Assembly: GCA_021773015.1 (NCBI GenBank)
Contig: JAJFKW010000001.1
Span: 2,463,305 to 2,527,304 of the forward strand
Source of the DNA: Woeseia sp.
Lineage (GTDB): Bacteria > Pseudomonadota > Gammaproteobacteria > Steroidobacterales > Woeseiaceae
Length of the DNA stretch: 64,000 bases
Reading direction: 5' to 3'
Under the pieces are notes generated by a model, which saw only the letters and a list, made by a program, of their open reading frames with translations, ran no database searches and had not been told where the DNA came from. Made by a program: the position numbers and the translations under genes. This document shows, in pieces, positions 62,445-64,000 of the stretch. The first letter of the stretch is position 1. Every line of letters starts with the position of its first letter.

Positions 62445-63307
62445 AAGCAGAACTGTGGCGCGTGTACAAATTAGGCGAGAAGCCCCGGCGGACGTGGCAG
62501 GAAGCTGCGGTCCGCTGGGCCTCCGAGACTGAGGGTAAAGCCGACCACCGGCACGATGTAGCAAAGCTTCGGTGGCTTCATCAGTTCCTGGGGCACCTTT
62601 ATCTCGATGAGGTTTCTCGGGATCTTATCGATGAGATAGCCAGCAAGAAGAGGAAAACAGCGGCCCCAGCTACAGCGAATCGCTACCTAGCGTTGATTCG
62701 GTCGGTTCTGCGTGCAGCGAGGGACGACTGGGAGTGGCTAGACTCGATACCGAGAGTGCATCTTTCGAAAGAACCACCGGGTCGCATTAGATGGCTGACT
62801 CGGGAGGAGGCTCAACGACTAATTCGGGAATTGCCGGAGCATTTGGCCTCAATGGCAACTTTCTCGTTAGCGACCGGCCTACGACGAAGCAACGTTACTC
62901 AGTTGCGTTGGGAGCATGTGAACCTTGCTATCGCTCAAGCCTGGGTTCCCGCCGAACTATCCAAGACTGGAGTTGCGATTTCTGTACCGCTGAATCAGGC
63001 CGCGTTGGCAGTGTTGACAAAACAGGTTGGCAAGAACGACGAATACGTATTCGTCTACCGGAACAAGCCAGTTGAGCAGACAAGCACCAAGGCTTGGTAT
63101 GCTGCTTTGAAGCGAGCAGACATAACGAATTTCAAGTGGCACGACCTACGGCACACGTGGGCGTCTTGGCATGTACAAAGCGGAACGCCGCTACAGGAGT
63201 TGATGGACCTCGGCGGGTGGAAGACATACAAAACCGTTCTACGGTACGCTCATCTTGGCGGCCGACAGCTTTCAACCGCAGCGAAACGTATCGACGGCAT
63301 TCTGTGA
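62321..63307 (+). CDS. Tyrosine-recombinase integrase
   Basis: 328 residues from GTG 62321. Arg188 (TGLRRSNVTQL), Lys215 (SKTG), His274/Arg277 (WHDLRHTWASW), Trp300 (GGWKTYKT) and nucleophile Tyr309 (LRYAHL) give the full catalytic set. N-terminal SAM-like core-binding region. Such integrases commonly use tRNA genes; a tRNA-Phe fragment lies 12 kb left. Should integrate/excise the island. Confidence 0.95.
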   Translation: MSVYKRGATYWVRITAPGGQRIRQSAQTTSKQAAQEYHDNLKAELWRVYKLGEKPRRTWQEAAVRWASETEGKADHRHDVAKLRWLHQFLGHLYLDEVSRDLIDEIASKKRKTAAPATANRYLALIRSVLRAARDDWEWLDSIPRVHLSKEPPGRIRWLTREEAQRLIRELPEHLASMATFSLATGLRRSNVTQLRWEHVNLAIAQAWVPAELSKTGVAISVPLNQAALAVLTKQVGKNDEYVFVYRNKPVEQTSTKAWYAALKRADITNFKWHDLRHTWASWHVQSGTPLQELMDLGGWKTYKTVLRYAHLGGRQLSTAAKRIDGIL

Positions 63308-63476
63308 CATCAAACAAACGAATAGTGTACGAAACGGTGAATTCAGCGCCCAAATTTGCAGAACGCATAGGCGGCGAGTAAATTGTGTACGTCGTCGAAA
63401 TCCGTCTAATCACAAGATTTCCTCTCCGAGCATTGGATTTAATTAGTCGTATCCGGAGTAATTTAGGGAGTGCCGG

Positions 63477-64000
63477 ATGACCGTTTCACGCAGACAAGTA
63501 CTCAGCGGGCTAGGTGCAAGTTTGCTTGGTGCATGCTGCCACCAATCACCAAGCATACTTACAATCAAACGATCTCCTGTGCTCGGCCGTCATGGATTGC
63601 TGAACATGACGGGTGGAACGACCGAATACGACTCTCGAGTTCCGACTGCTGACGCACATGCGCACTTTTTCAACGCGACTGACATGCAGGCCGGAAGTTA
63701 TCTCGTCGGCCCGGTGGCAAATGAAGCTGGGCTGAGCAGTGATTTTCGGGAGCTTATTCGATTCGCAGGTGAAGTAATTGACTTGATAGCGAGGCTGATC
63801 GCGCCAAGCGCTAGCGCTGAGTTCTCACATCTTCGAAGTCTCTACCCAGACTTGGAGAACCTTAGCAATCAGGACGATCGGCTTCGATTTCTTGACGATG
63901 AAATCGACGATCACGACAAAGAGCATTCCGGAAAAGTTTTCAACGCTCTAAAGCGTCGCGGTTTTGTGAAGGAATTTGATACCTATATTGAAAGGACTGC
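63477..64000 (+). CDS. Exported metal-dependent hydrolase-like protein, 3' end missing
   Basis: Runs off the window (~174 residues seen). MTVSRRQVLSGLGASLLGAC combines an RR-like Tat motif and a lipobox (LGAC). PTADAHAHFFNATDM (~59-73) has the D-x-H-x-H metal-binding start of amidohydrolase-type TIM barrels. Substrate unknown; whether it belongs to the integrated element is unclear. Confidence 0.6.
   Translation, partial: MTVSRRQVLSGLGASLLGACCHQSPSILTIKRSPVLGRHGLLNMTGGTTEYDSRVPTADAHAHFFNATDMQAGSYLVGPVANEAGLSSDFRELIRFAGEVIDLIARLIAPSASAEFSHLRSLYPDLENLSNQDDRLRFLDDEIDDHDKEHSGKVFNALKRRGFVKEFDTYIERT

Noticed and set aside
1-64000. CRISPR arrays, rRNA genes, intact tRNA genes and replication origin
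   Set aside because: No regular spaced repeats, no rRNA-like tracts, no full cloverleaf and no DnaA-box cluster were seen; tRNA-like pieces are all partial.

Overview
The window reads as chromosome of a free-living, probably marine or sediment gammaproteobacterium (Xanthomonadales/Chromatiales/Woeseia-like; inferred, moderate confidence). Supporting observations are lipoprotein and Tat signals, NtrY/RegA-like and OmpR-type two-component systems, RecQ, a RAYT transposase with REP-like repeats, a c-di-GMP-I riboswitch, and tRNA-Phe fragments of the type seen in that group. There is no rRNA, intact tRNA or CRISPR array.

Layout. 1-1039: an ECF sigma factor translationally coupled to a truncated anti-sigma-like gene. 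1.5-3.4 kb: a lipoprotein and a sigma-class GST. 3.6-19.5 kb: an accessory block of secreted proteins, lipoproteins and membrane proteins of unknown function, surrounding a split two-component system (response regulator at 6644, lipoprotein at 7439, kinase at 8223). Four exact copies and one degenerate copy of the palindrome CTAACCNNAATGGTTAG lie in its intergenic regions, so it may be one regulon. 19.7-23.4 kb: a Tat-exported FAD oxidoreductase and a PhyH dioxygenase, divergent from a TetR regulator across a perfect operator. 23.6-25.0 kb: a truncated haemoglobin and a double-LCCL exported protein in one operon. 25.2-26.7 kb: a RAYT transposase with REP-like repeats and a tandem duplication of its own 5' end. 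26.8-29.8 kb: a PIN-like protein, then a tetraether-lipid-synthase-like radical SAM enzyme coupled to a methyltransferase. 30.2-35.4 kb: RecQ, rhomboid protease, Rossmann oxidoreductase, and a membrane protein behind a DUF2089-like regulator. 35.8-42.2 kb: an NtrY-type kinase and REC-Fis regulator divergent from a three-gene ABC export system. 42.5-47.4 kb: a MITE-like element and small genes, including a K+-channel-like protein with a very large insert. 47.8-50.2 kb: a c-di-GMP-I riboswitch ahead of a small membrane protein, a dihaem cytochrome lipoprotein and a secreted protein.

50.4-63.3 kb (end undetermined) is an integrated defence island. It begins at a tRNA-Phe 3'-half (probable att) beside an IS30 remnant. 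It then carries a complete type II-A-like retron (ncRNA, nucleosidase-like effector, reverse transcriptase), a Fic-HsdM-HsdS-HsdR operon in the opposite orientation, a hairpin-rich intergenic region, small hypothetical genes, an excisionase-like HTH protein and a tyrosine integrase. A truncated metal-hydrolase-like exported protein closes the window.

A second theme is decayed tRNA-Phe-derived fragments (26.7, 30.1, 32.3, 35.6, 45.7 kb) in intergenic regions. Two share the same 51-nt insertion, which suggests a dispersed repeat family or repeated integration scars.
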